Assembly (NCBI RefSeq): GCF_007565055.1
Contig: NC_044566.1
Coordinates: 57,953,332 to 58,017,331, forward strand
Direction: 5' to 3'
Length of the DNA stretch: 64,000 nucleotides
Source: Rhinopithecus roxellana
Lineage: Eukaryota; Chordata; Mammalia; Primates; Cercopithecidae
This document shows, in pieces, positions 12,031-22,939 of this stretch; position 1 is the stretch's first letter, and each line of letters opens with the position of its first letter. Both the position numbers and the translations under genes were made by a program. Under the pieces are notes generated by a model. It was not told the DNA's origin, did not search any database, and saw only the letters and a list, made by a program, of their open reading frames with translations.

Positions 12031-12782
12031 AAAATAAATTTTAGAAAGAGACAAGTCCATGAAGCCTATATATAGACCCTTCTTTCTACGCTGTATTTGT
12101 CACTAACATTACCTTGTTTTACAACCTAGATGCCTGGCATTAAAAAGGAGGAACTGTCTTTGAGGAATTAGAATCAATTATGTGTTAACAAGACCAATGT
12201 GTATTTGAAATTTTAACCCTTCTGCCATTAATTAATCTGGGAGCTATAGTAATAAAATTTAAGATTTTTCTTCTCTTAAAACTAGCTGTGGACTGCATCT
12301 AAATTTTCATTAAGTGGGCAATCAAAATCTTCAGTTTTTATTACAAAAGACTCATGTGGTAGAGAGAGACAGTTTAAATGCATAAGGAATGAGGTGGAAT
12401 AATGATTTGGTGCATATATTCTGATAATTACTACTTCCTTTCTCTCAGCTCCCTTGCAATAAATGTGCTGTCTTTTTAAACTTCATTAACAAGAGCTTAC
12501 AAATTTTAATGGGGTACGATAATTCTACCTTAATTTTAGAGCAATGTAATGCAGGTGTCTGGTCTTTCTGAGTAATTTTCCCTGAAATATTCCCAATGAT
12601 TCAGAAGAGTTCTTTAAGGATTGAAATGATACATAGTGTTGGTACCAAATACATTTTGTATTTTAATTTTTAATGTTAGATATTATTAAGCCTTTAGTAT
12701 TGCAAGTGAAACAACAGCTAATTGTGCTCTTGTGCAAAAACCAAATCTTTCTTACCAAGATTTAGTATTTTAATAGGAATTA

Positions 12783-12834
12783 AGATTTTCTTAGCAGTGG
12801 TTGTGGCTTAGTGGATAATGCACTAAGAAAATCT
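12783..12834. repeat. 12-bp perfect inverted repeat with inner hairpin
   Basis: AGATTTTCTTAG (12783-12794) and CTAAGAAAATCT (12823-12834) are exact reverse complements around a 28-base loop. A competing stem, CTTAGTG / CACTAAG with a 7-base loop (gataatg), lies within and across the loop. The loop contains TGGCTTAGTGGA, which resembles a tRNA A box, but no B box or cloverleaf follows. The role is unknown. Confidence 0.55.
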
Positions 12835-14075
12835 GGCAACCAGCGCTTAACCAGACCTAAGTGACTGAGCTACAGCTCAAGTAAAAGCATTTTAACATTT
12901 TATGAAATATGGAAACATCACATCAGCAGTCAGTAGGCCTCAACACTGAAAATGGCAATTATGCAGTTCGGAGACCACCATGGACATAATCCTATCCTTT
13001 TTTTTCTTTTTCTCACTGGACTGGCATCTAGTCTTTGTAATACTGATTTTTTTTTTTTTTCCCCCTGGATATGTTTCCTATCCATTGATGTTTCTAAACC
13101 TCTGAATTTGAGAAGGGATAATCTATTGAAACAACTAAATAAATGGATTACAAAAAAATTGTGCAAAATTTATTTCCACAGTTCAAGAAAGAGCCAAATA
13201 GCTTTCCTGGAATGGTCTTGGGTTTAGAACGAACTTTTAAGTTGAAAACAGAAATTTTCCACCAAGAGAGACTGTCCTTTAAAACTGTCAGGAATAAACA
13301 AACAACAACAACTATTCTCTGTTTCTTGCTTCCTGAGACACTAATAGTTCTTGAGATTGGTCCTGTGGGAGAAAAGAAGCCTTTGCATTTTCTCTAACTA
13401 AGAACTTTTGAATTTAACTTCACACTTACAATTTTTTTCTCTGTCTCATCATGTTATCAATTACATCCTGAGGCATGTTTTAGCTTCTGTTTTAATTGAT
13501 TCCCATACTGTTCTATAGAGACTATCACTGGTCATCAATTCCTTCAGAGCTTAATTTAAGTTTTTCTTGTTTTTTTGGGGGGGCCAAGGGGGAGATAGAA
13601 GGACGGAATAGCAATTTAACATGTTTCATTATGAGTCCCTGCTTTAATATTACTTTATATCAAGCTGATCAAGAGTCAAACATATGATATTTCCGTTTGG
13701 GTGTGTACAAAAAACTCAGGGATAGGGCACAATTAAGAGTTGTTTTTTTTTTTTAAATGAGAAGATCCATTCATCTCCCTGTCAGCCAATTTTTTTGACC
13801 CTTAGGGATTTTATCTGTGCAGAAATTGCTGTAAAGCAATGTGGCAAACTGCTTTCGAATAATCTTACCAGAGTCAGAGGCTTCCTGGTTTTCCACCCCC
13901 TTCCCTCCCACTCAACCTGGTAAAACTTTGTCTCCTACAACTTCAGGGGCATCCATTTTCTGAAACCATTTCTTACCTCTGCAAAAAAGTGTAATCTAGA
14001 GGGAGCTTCATTGAAAGGGCAAGAAATTTGAAGTCAGATAAATTGGGTTTTCCTTCATTTTCTCATGGTTAAAAT

Positions 14076-14363
14076 GAATGTTGGGGCCGGGTGCAGTGGC
14101 TCACGCTTGTAATCCCAGCACTTTGGGAGGCCGTGGCGGGCGGATCACGAGCTCAGGAGTTCAAGACCACCCTGAACAACATAGTGAAACCCCATCTCTA
14201 CTAAAAATGCAAAAATTAGCCGGGCGTTGTGGCATTCGCCTATAGTCCCAGCTACTCGGGAGGTTGAGGCAGGAGAATCGCTTGAACCCAGCAGACGGAG
14301 GTTGCAGTGAGCCAAGATTGTACCACTACACTCCAGTCTGGGTGACAGAGTGAGACTCAATCT

Positions 14364-14397
<34 letters not shown>

Positions 14398-14404
14398 ATG
14401 TTGG
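14076..14404 (+). repeat. Alu, sense, with target duplication
   Basis: The body runs from GGCCGGGTGCAGTGG at 14085 to a 31-A tail ending 14395. The target duplication GAATGTTGG is exact at 14076-14084 and 14396-14404. It is full length and moderately diverged. Confidence 0.97.
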
Positions 14405-14525
14405 GGAGGAAAAAATGTTTTTCTACTTGCTTATGCTAAGTGCGTGGGGCCCTGCAAATTAAACTATAAGAGAAAAGACACACAAGTTTTGTTAATATTT
14501 ATAGGCACAGAGTTCACAGAAAATA

Positions 14526-14560
14526 TTAGGTTGGTGCAGAAATAATTGTGGTTTTGCCAT

Positions 14561-14591
<31 letters not shown>

Positions 14592-14935
14592 ATTTTGAGA
14601 TGGAGTCTCAATCCGTTCCCCAGGCTGGAGTTCAATGGTGTGATCTTGGCTCTCTGCAACCTCTGCCTCCTGGGTTCAAGTGATTCTCCTGCCTCAGTCT
14701 CCCAAGTAGCTGAGATTACAGGTGTGTGCCACCACATCTGGCTAATTTTTGAATTTTTAGTGGAGACGGGGTTTCACCATGTTGGCCAGGCTGGTCTTGA
14801 ACTCCTGACCTCAGGTAATCGGCCCAACTCGGCCTCCCAAAGTCCTGGGATTACAGGCGTGAGCCACCACACCCAGTTGGTTGTTGCCATTACTTTCAAT
14901 GGCAAAAAACTGCAATTACTTTTGCACCAAGCTAA
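14526..14935 (+). mobile_element. MADE1 mariner MITE, split by an Alu
   Basis: The left part (14526-14561) starts TTAGGTTGGTGCAG. The right part (from about 14881) reads 'ttgccattactttcaatgg' and ends 'gcaccaagctaa'. These are the two halves of the 80-bp MADE1 element. A TA precedes the left end. The Alu inserted close to the hairpin loop, so the two arms are now about 320 bp apart. Confidence 0.9.
14562..14880 (-). repeat. Alu, antisense, inside MADE1
   Basis: A T-rich tail (ttttttcttttcttttcttttc) leads into 'gagatggagtctcaatccgttcc', ending near 'caccacacccag'. The duplicated MADE1 word TTGCCATT at 14554-14561 and 14884-14891 fits the target duplication. Confidence 0.93.
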
Positions 14936-15056
14936 GAAGTGAAACAAAGAAATGATTAGATTTAGGAAACAGTGCTTGGACTTCAAAGGATCATAAATTA
15001 TGGGGCAAGTGACTGGGAAATACGTGGGGGATCTAATAGAAAATAAAGACTATTGT

Positions 15057-15392
15057 AGAAGATACGTTCTTTTATTTATTTATTTATTTGTTCGTTTATT
15101 TAGAGATGAAGTGTCACTGTGTGGCCCAGGCTGGAGTGCAGTGACTCGATCTCAGTTCACTGCAAGCTCCGCCTCCCAGGTTCACGCCATTCTCCTGCCT
15201 CAGCCTCCTGAGTAGCTGGGACTACAGGCAACCGCCACCATGCCCAACTAATTTTTTTATATTTTTAGTAGAGACAGGGTATTAGCCAGGATGGTCTTGA
15301 TCTCCTGACCTCGTGATCTGCCCCCCTTGGCCTCCCAAAGTGCTGGGATTACAGGCGTGAGCCACCGCGCCCGGCCAGAAGATGAGTTCTTT
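15057..15392 (-). repeat. Alu, antisense, with target duplication
   Basis: The body (about 15073-15376) begins with a (TTTA)n-like tail and ends 'ccaccgcgcccggcc'. The target duplication AGAAGATACGTTCTTT / AGAAGATGAGTTCTTT (15057-15072 and 15377-15392) differs at two bases. AluY/Sg-like by eye. Confidence 0.95.
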
Positions 15393-15869
15393 AGACTCTT
15401 CATCTGATATGACATTTCTGCATTTTGTTATTTGACTCAAACACTATTAGTGGTTTCTCTCGATCTAAGAGACAAAACCAACTTGCTAACTGGCATTTAA
15501 GAATCCTTTAACAAGGACTGATCAGGCTTCTCTAACCAGTTTACAAAATGCCTAGTGGAACCTGGCCTTTGCATCTCATGATGTTCCTGCAATCTAAGTT
15601 CCAGGCTGTCTTCAATGCTGAAGTCAAGGATTGCTGACGGTACTCTCTGATGCGCCCAGAACAGGCACTGTTTATACCTGTTGTCTCAGCATACTTATTA
15701 AGAGCATCCTGTTTCTTATTCAAAAGTATCCCAACTTAGAAGATAAATGATACGTCATCCTACTTATGAATCTTTCCTGTCCGTCCCAAACTACAATGGC
15801 TATTTCCTTCTTCTGAAATCCTTAGAGATGTCTGTCTACAGCACTGTTTTAGCGTGTAGCACATGCTAT
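15393..15869. other. Unassigned sequence
   Basis: No repeat or gene is recognised in this stretch between an Alu and a MIR relic. Confidence 0.35.
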
Positions 15870-16070
15870 AATTACAATGTGCCCACCATGTGCCAGGTAT
15901 CTTAATACACTATCTATATAACCTATGAAACCTATTTTTTCAGATAAACAGTAAAACATACAAAGAGCAATTTAAAATCACTTCTTGTTCATTGTCTCAG
16001 AGACAGTGGCAGCAGGACTTTGATTTAAACATAGAACCATCTGTCTCCAAAACTATGCTTGCTTCACCAT
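15870..16070 (-). repeat. MIR SINE, antisense
   Basis: Antisense MIR words run in order: 'atgtgcccaccatgtgccaggtatctt', then a diverged 'ttttttcagataaacagtaaa', then 'tgtctcagagacagtggcagcaggactttgatttaaacatag'. Diverged, low to moderate certainty. Confidence 0.5.
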
Positions 16071-16427
16071 GTTGAGTAACAAACTTATCTCAGTAGTTTT
16101 CCTGGGACTGTCCCAGTTCTAACACTGAAAATCTCTCATTCCAGGAACCTCCCTGCTCCCCCTGCAAATGGGGAGGAAGGGTCGTTCACCCTACCATGAC
16201 ATCATCGAGGCCTCAGCTGATTTGAACACAAAATAGATATTCCTATTGTGGACCCTAGTTGTGTCATAAATAAGCTCTTGGCTAGAGGGCTCCAGACCGT
16301 TCCTCCATTTAATCCTCAGAGTCTAGCACAGTGACCTACTAAAATGTCACTTTGCTTTCTCCCTCACCTTATTTCGTGAGTGTGTTTTGCTTTTATGGTT
16401 AACTTGTAATCCTATTTGAGAAATAAA

Positions 16428-16736
16428 TTATGTTTTTTTCCTTTGTCTCTTGTGCTGCCTAGCCCTGTGTTTGACCTGCAGGGACTCAACCACTGCGTCG
16501 TTGCTGAGTAAGCGAGCTTGAGTTGCATGTTTCTCCGAACATATGGTTTTTAATGGTAGCCTGTTAAAGCCTGCGTCAATGTCGTAAACAATCCTTTCAC
16601 TGCACCACTCGATCTCCTCAAAAACATCTTTCAGAACAAATGGGGTACCGTACCACCAAGGACACGTATCTGTCTTTGAGTAGCGCCCCTTTGCGATACA
16701 CTTCTGGTTTAAATGCCTGTAATCATTCTGTTTCCC
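16428..16736 (-). other. Antisense open frame of 102 codons, no start codon
   Basis: The antisense strand is open from after a TGA at 16737-16739 to a TAA at 16428-16430. It carries no ATG near its start. The C-terminal Lys/Arg-rich run is simply the complement of the + strand polypyrimidine tract at 16430-16462. I therefore favour the + strand terminal-exon reading, but note that this frame also spans the CpG-rich block. It is not recognised as any family. Confidence 0.2.
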
Positions 16737-17407
16737 TCAGCCCCCTGGTGTTTCACCCAAGAGAAATCACCCTTTAGGTTTCATTCTAACTTAAACAGAT
16801 GTGAGAATGAAAAGAGAGACTGAATTACTTTAGAGGATAAATTTCAGAATTCATGAAGAGTTTGAGGCTTAAAGAAGTACTTAATTAATGTTCATGTGTT
16901 TTATTTTTTTGCAAGCTCCCACATCCATAATCCCAAAGACTTCTTTTGATGGTACTTGTTTTCTATGCTGAGACTGAAGTCTGCTTTAGAACAAATGCTT
17001 TTCTTCTAAAATGATACATACTAGCTAAAACAGTTTTTTCCTTTCTCCCCAAGTCACATCCAGGGATAAGTACGATCCTCCTGTTTTATAAAGTCTCAGG
17101 CCTTGGTGCCAGGGATCTTCTAATGTACGGTTCTGGAATTACAATAGATGCCTCTATTTTTTAATCTGTCCATTGCAGTCTCCTATGACATCAGTTATTC
17201 CAGGGCAGGAGGTCAAGCGGTGGCGGGGGTCAACATCTGAAGGGCATTCGCATGCTGGGAACTTTGGTTTTCTTTTAACATTTTATTGCTCACTCCCCAA
17301 GGGTTTTGAATTCATAAAACAAACCCACCTACACCTCATCAGAAATTACTGATTTCAGAAATTGCTGAAGAACACAGCCGTATCAATAAAAGAACGTGTA
17401 TTTTGTA
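16463..17407 (+). CDS. Candidate terminal exon: short coding end plus 3'UTR
   Basis: The acceptor is very strong: about 32 mostly pyrimidine bases ending 'ttgtgctgcctag'. Coding sequence would run 16463-16511. The first C completes the AG left by the 8724-8798 unit, and the frame reads SPVFDLQGLNHCVVAE and then TAA. The next 900 bases contain no repeat, and AATAAA sits at 17385-17390 followed by GT-rich sequence, so a 3' end near 17407 is inferred. An alternative is a 45-bp internal exon, because GA|GTAAGC at 16508 would be a good donor. CpGs are unusually dense across 16490-16705. The protein is not recognised. The phase match with the upstream unit has a one-in-three chance of being accidental. 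Confidence 0.42.
17385..17390 (+). promoter_or_regulatory. Candidate polyadenylation signal AATAAA
   Basis: This is the first canonical AATAAA on the + strand after the candidate stop at 16509-16511. A GT-rich stretch (cgtgtattttg) follows within 20 bases. The sequence in front is repeat-free and the first repeat, an Alu fragment, begins at 17434. Confidence 0.35.
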
Positions 17408-17433
17408 AGCTAATCTTTAAAATATTGCTGAAA

Positions 17434-17510
17434 GGCCGGGTGTGGTGACTCATGCCTGTAATCCCAGTGTGAGAGGCTGAGGTGGGAGGATCACTTGAGC
17501 CTCGGAGTTT
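17434..17510 (+). repeat. Alu left-arm fragment, sense
   Basis: It starts GGCCGGGTGTGGTGACTC, lacks a small internal piece after 'aatcccag', and stops after 'tcacttgagcctcgg'. No A-tail is present. Confidence 0.85.
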
Positions 17511-17669
17511 GTTCTAAGTGTGCCACATGCCCAAAACTAATTTCAAGGGAGCAGTGTTGTGTGATCCTATTAAGGTGTCTGAAGGGAGCAGAAACAGAAA
17601 TATCAGTGAACCGAGCAAATGACCACCATTGTGTGTTGTTTCTTGTTCTTCAAAATATTTTTCAGACTT

Positions 17670-17976
17670 TCTATGTCATGTTTTTTTGAGATGGAGTCTC
17701 ACTCTGTTGCCCAGGCTGGAGTGCAGTGATATGATCTCGGCTCACCGCAACCTCTGCCTCCCAGGTTCCACTGATTCCTGCCTCAGACTCCCGAGTAGCT
17801 AGGATTACAGTCACACACACCATGCCTGACTAATTGTTCATACTTTTAGTAGAGACAGTGTTTTACCATGTTGGCCAGGCTGGTCTTGAACTCCTGGCCT
17901 CAAGTGATCCACCTGCCTTGGCCTCCCGAAGTTCTGGGATTACAGGTGTGAGTCACTGTGCCCAGCCTCTATGTCA
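17670..17976 (-). repeat. Alu, antisense, with target duplication
   Basis: The body (17681-17967) runs from a short T-tail to 'actgtgcccagcc'. The target duplication TCTATGTCA is exact at 17670-17678 and 17968-17976. AluS/J-like divergence. Confidence 0.95.
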
Positions 17977-18371
17977 ATCGCATTACTGGGTATATACTCA
18001 AAGGAATTTAAATTTTTTATGATAAAACACATGCATACATATGTTCATTGCAGCACTATTCACAGTAACCAAGACATGGAATCAATCCAAATGTCCATCA
18101 AAGATAGAGTGAAAAAAGAAAATGTGGTACATATGCACCATGGAATACTATACAGCCATTAAAAGGAATGAGATCATCATTTCCTTTGCAGGGACATAGA
18201 TGGAGCTGGAAGCTGTTATCCTTAGCAAACTAACCCTGGAACAGAAAACCAAATACCATGTGTTCTCACTTACACGTGGGAGCTAAATGATGAGAACACA
18301 CAAACACATAGAGGGTAACAACATACACTGGGACCTATTGAAAGTGGAGGGTGGAAGGAGGGAGAGAATAA
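17977..18371 (+). mobile_element. L1 3' fragment (end of ORF2 and 3'UTR start)
   Basis: The words 'attactgggtatatactcaaagg', 'cattgcagcactattcacag', 'catggaatactatacagcc', 'tctcacttacacgtgggagc' and 'acaacatacactgggacct' follow L1 in sense. It is truncated at both ends: the A-tail is absent and it abuts an LTR fragment at 18372. Confidence 0.9.
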
Positions 18372-18530
18372 TGTATAAGTTCATTTTCATGCTGCTGATA
18401 AAGACATACCCAAGACTGGGAAGAAAAAGAGGTTTCATTGGACTTACAGTTTCCCATGGCAAGCAAGCTGCATTTTAAGGTTGTGGTGAAGAAAGCAGAA
18501 GCCAGAAGAAGAGAGTTGCTTCATGTTGGA
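18372..18530 (-). repeat. MaLR LTR fragment (THE1/MST), antisense
   Basis: The left edge reads 'tgtataagttcattttcatgctgctgataaagacatacccaagactggg', split by few changes from the antisense THE1 LTR end, followed by 'ggacttacagtttcccatggc'. Similarity fades after about 18480, so the right border is uncertain. Confidence 0.75.
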
Positions 18531-19589
18531 GAATACCATCCAAACCTTGTTATACAGCGTGTGAGTTTTTGGGGTGCCTGCATGACTGAGCTTACACTTT
18601 ATCAGGGGAATTGTCAACACTGATTATAGATGTTGAAAAACTCAGTATTTAGAGGAAAAAATTGATAAAAGTTTTATTTGATTATATAAAAATACAGAGA
18701 ACGGTCATTTATGTGGTTACTTAACAGTCATTTATGTGGTTATTTATGCCTTTTGCTGTGCAGTACAGTGAATACTATGCAGCACTTTAAATTGGTGTCT
18801 AATTAACTGTGTAAACTGCTTTTGATTAAACTTCACAGCTAGTGACTCATGGTTCACAATTTAAAAAATTTCAGTGAACATGAATGTGTCTCACTCCTTT
18901 TGTCACTGACTCAAGACAGTGTTGTCTTATAAACTTTTCATGTGTGCTGTTTATTTTCTCTTCTCAGATGCACCAGAAACAAACTAGTTATATTTTAATA
19001 ATTTTCTTCTATACATATATCCAATACATAAAATAGTATCCATAACAAAAATTAATTTTATCGTTTGCATTTTGTTTCTTTCATACATGAAATTTTTAAA
19101 CCCATCTTTAAATGTCAAAATAGAACTTTTAAAAATAGAAATACTTTTTGAATTAAAGCATCAGAAGGGACTTTAGATGTTATCCAGTCCAGTCCCTCCG
19201 TTATGGATTGAATTGGACTTTTAAGCCAGTTGGTTAATTAAGCTAAAAGATAAACAATTTAGAGATATTATTTTCAGGTCTCCTAATTTTTTGCCAGAAC
19301 AACAGATGTGCAATTCTCAAAGACATCATTTACCATGGGCTTTAGATATTACCGCAGTAGATATCTTTTTTTTTAATGACTTAGTCTATTCTTCTGCAAT
19401 AAATCACTGTATTCTGATGCTTTAAGGAAACTTTGTTTATATACTGCTGTGGCTGTTACATCTTGCCTTTGATGGTGTTGGTTTTGTGATACAGTGAACA
19501 AAAACGTGAACTCCTTAAGGACAAAGGTTGCTCTTGTGCCTTCATAAAATATCTGTTGACTTCTGGGAATTCTCTAGGCTTTTCAAATA
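18531..19589. other. AT-rich sequence with a short tandem duplication
   Basis: The 16-base word GTCATTTATGTGGTTA occurs at 18704-18719 and 18727-18742, a 23-bp step. Nothing else is recognised. Confidence 0.45.
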
Positions 19590-19880
19590 GTAATTAATTT
19601 TTTAAATTGATGAAAATTGTGTATATTTATGGTATATAATGATGTTTTGATTTGTGTATACATTGTGGAATGGCTTAAACTAATTAACTTATCTTCACCT
19701 CACATACTTATTATTTTTTGGTAAGAACACTTAAAATATACTCTCATAGCAGTTCTTAAGTATGTAACATATTATTGTTAACAATAGCCACCAGGATACC
19801 TGATTGATCTCTTGAACTTATTCCTCCTGCCTAATTGAAATTTTGAATCATGTGACCAGTATCTCCCCTAGTCCCTAGGA
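19590..19880 (-). mobile_element. Old L1 3'UTR, antisense (L1MA-like)
   Basis: The sequence follows the antisense 3'UTR: 'atatttatggtatataatgatgttttgat', 'tacattgtggaatggctt', 'ttacttatcttcacctcacatacttat' words and 'gatctcttgaacttattcctcctgcctaa'. It is 5' truncated relative to the element. Confidence 0.8.
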
Positions 19881-20385
19881 GTTTAGTCTTGTAGGCCATA
19901 CACTGGCATGAGCAAGGTCAGATGTTAGGACTTCTAATTTATTGACTAGTCTCTCCTTATGACATCTTTAAGCTAAAAAGGCTAAGAAAAGTGAACTATG
20001 GAACAATATTTATTTTATCTGAAAAATGTACACATATGATATTTTGATAAAACATATCTTCCTCTGATATACATATATGTTATTTTCGTAAGTCTGTATT
20101 TTGTTCATATTTTAATCCCAAGTTTTAGTTCCATTTTAGATATTCTACTTTGTGTAGCTTCCATCATAGCCCCTGACCCCGTATCTGTTGGCTTTGATCG
20201 ACATCCAAGTTCAGTGATCATCTCCTCAGCAACACCAGTTCTAAAAAAAGAAAAAGAAAAAGAATAACAAAAACCTCATCCTTATTCCAGTCAATCTGTG
20301 GCATTTTCTTTGTGTATTTTCTTTGTTGAAGAAAAAAAGATAAGAAATTACCTTATAACACTAACCCAAACTCACTATTACACAG

Positions 20386-20459
20386 TATATCCATGTAAGA
20401 AACCTGCATAGGTATCCTCTGAACCTGAAATGAAAATAAAAACAAATAAAAATAAAAGA
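20386..20459 (+). mobile_element. L1 3' tail fragment
   Basis: The words 'aagaaacctgcataggtatcctctgaacctgaaa' followed by A-rich sequence resemble the L1 3' tail ('taacaaacctgcacattctgcacatgtaccc'). Short and diverged. Confidence 0.4.
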
Positions 20460-22559
20460 ATAATCTGAGCTCTTAAAAAATTACCTCATTAATATCTTTT
20501 TTCTTTGTTCATTTTCTACATCCCTTTTCCCCTCCTCCACCACCCGTCCCCAACAAGGCCACATGCTAGCATGTGAAGCTCCATAGAAGACAGGTCCTTG
20601 TCTCTCTGGTTTCAAAGCTGAAGCTCAGAATCTGGAATAGTGCCTGTCACACTGTAAGCCATCAAAAAGTGTATGTTAAGTGAAGGGAGGATAAAATCAC
20701 ACTCCCCAAATGTCAATGAATCTGAAGGGATATGTTTGAGTTTATGGTGCAGGATGGCTTATCATAAATGATAAACCAACCCAAGACTAAGGCAAGCCTC
20801 CACTAAAATCCTATTAAAATAAATGAAGGCCTGAGGGCTTCCATCAAATGGCAGCTGCTCTCATTTCAGAATGGGCCTAGTTTCTCATTCAGCCAAAAAC
20901 CCTGTACACAATCTCTCCCCCATAGCTCATTTTTTCCCATAATACTTTTTGACGGAGTTCCTTGCTTCGGCCCAGTACAGTGACATTTCTTTCGTGTCTG
21001 GGCTGACTGCCAAGGGCCCAGATAAAGCAGAAACTTGAGTGGAATATTCTGTTCTGGAATAGCTATAACCTTCCAGCTGCTCGAGGTTGTGTTACCTTCT
21101 GGGAGAATGACAGTCTGTTCCTGTCTTGGAAATGGAGAGGCTTTTCCACATTCCAACAGCATGTCTCCAATGGAGCAGGGAACAGATCCTTAAGCATCAT
21201 GGGAAGGAACAGGTCTTCCTGGAATCCTGGATACTCTAAAGTTTCCCAGACTGTGCCATTCATCCTTTAGCTACTCAGTGACAAAGTTATCTTACTCGTG
21301 CTTGAATTTCTTTTCCTGGCCAGGAAGTGACTTCCAAAGTTCTCTTGAGAAAAAATAATAGAAAGGGAATTTTCTTCCACTTTTCACTTAGGCATCTCAG
21401 TAAAGCAATGGTCGGGGGGCAGCTAATTCCTGACTTCAGCAAAGCTGAAACAAAGGCTATTTGAAGTCACTCTGTTGGAAAACAATATTAAGGCTCTAGG
21501 GAGAGTACATGAGAATTATGAATAGTGCAACCCTCGGACTGGGATTTTTGCCAGCGGCCAGGTCAATTTAAGGGAGGTTCTCTCTGGGGCCCCTCTTCCA
21601 GGCACCCCGGCATGGGGGCTGGAGAAGGCCAGAGAGTGGAGGTGGCACGAGGAAGAGGAGGGGAGGAGATGACCACACGGGGCATACGGACGTAGTTTCT
21701 GTTGCCTGAAGAATATCTTCAATGTTGTGTCCTTTAATTTGATAATTCAGCCTCTTTTCAACTTTATGATATTTTAGAACCAAATATTTGAAAGGAAATA
21801 TGCTACAAGCATTAAAGGTTCTATTTTGTAGAAACAAAACCAACTACCTCTTTCTCTTTCTCTACTTGTCTTTTTTTTTTTTTTTTTTTTTTTCTTTTTA
21901 GGAGTGGTCATTTTATGATTGCAGATTTTCCTGTGTTCTGTTTCATACATTTACGTTTTGGTCAAGTTTTCTGACATTTGCAAACTACCATTCTGGAGGA
22001 GATAAAAAGCTAATTTGAGTTTTCTGTTATTCAAGACATTTTTTTCTTCTTACAAAATTACCTTGTATCTCCTCTTCTCACAAAATGCTAGCAATCCAGA
22101 TATTGTTGAGAATATTTTAGAGAATTGACCTTTCTAGGTTGTTAAACTCTTTCAGCTCCTGGAAAAATAGATTACTTTAGAGGAGGGCTAAAGGGCTGAT
22201 GGAATTCTTACACCTACTACAATTCCCACTGCTAATGATTTTTATAGATGCCTCTCTCTGGCTTCATTGTTGGAATGAATAACGAAGGAGGAGAAGAATA
22301 GACTCACTTGGTTATTTGTCCTCATGCATATTGATTCATAAAACTAAAGACCTCAAGGGAAATTGTGAGCTAAAACCCTTCATCCCCCTGTCTCCAGGGA
22401 AGAATTTATTTGGATACCTCAAGACAGAAAGTCGACTGCCCTTAACAGCCACCGTAAGAAACTCTGTCACTTTCTTTAGCAATGTGCCTCGGTATCTTAT
22501 CAATTCTTGCAGACAAGTGATTATTCATAAACTCTAACTTAAATAATTCCAAAACTCAG
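20460..22559. other. Unassigned sequence; T23 tract at 21871
   Basis: No repeat family is recognised. A run of 23 T at 21871-21893 is a simple repeat. A locally GC-richer patch at 21540-21670 has short antisense frames without family features. Confidence 0.4.
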
Positions 22560-22685
22560 AAAAAATGTGATTGTTTTATTTACTCATGTATCCTCAATTC
22601 CTTGAGAGAATGATTGGCATCTAGTAGGCACTAACTAAGTGACTTTTTGAATAAATGAATAGATAACTGAATGAATAACTAGAAA
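22560..22685 (+). repeat. L2 LINE 3' end, sense
   Basis: The words 'tcctcaattccttgagagaatgattggcatctagtaggcactaa' and 'ttgaataaatgaatagataactgaatgaa' follow the L2 3' end. Confidence 0.65.
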
Positions 22686-22939
22686 TTAAGTTATACAACA
22701 GAGAAAGTGGCATAATCATTCACGTTACCAAGCATTATTGAGAATTATTTGATGCATACTGCTATTTCGGTACTGTATGGAATTCGCAGATGTAAAAGGG
22801 AAGAGTTTGTTAACCCTGGATTTTGATTGTTTCTCACAATCTAATAAGGGTGTGTCTCTCTATATAAGTAACCACAATCCAAAGTAGATTATAAATGGTA
22901 TAATCTAAATTATAATGAGAGAGTGTGAAATGAATACAT

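Larger units (their letters stand above)
11441..14075. other. Mostly unique sequence with one MIR and one palindrome
   Basis: A MIR relic (about 11795-12030) and an inverted repeat (12783-12834) are listed separately. The rest is AT-rich and unassigned. Short open frames near 12950-13400 overlap on both strands and have no family features. Confidence 0.4.

Noticed and set aside
12795..12880. Possible tRNA gene
   Set aside because: An A-box-like word is present, but there is no B box (GGTTCGANTCC), no acceptor stem and no cloverleaf.
14595..14942. 115-codon open frame on the + strand
   Set aside because: It is Alu-derived and runs into MADE1; no host gene features.
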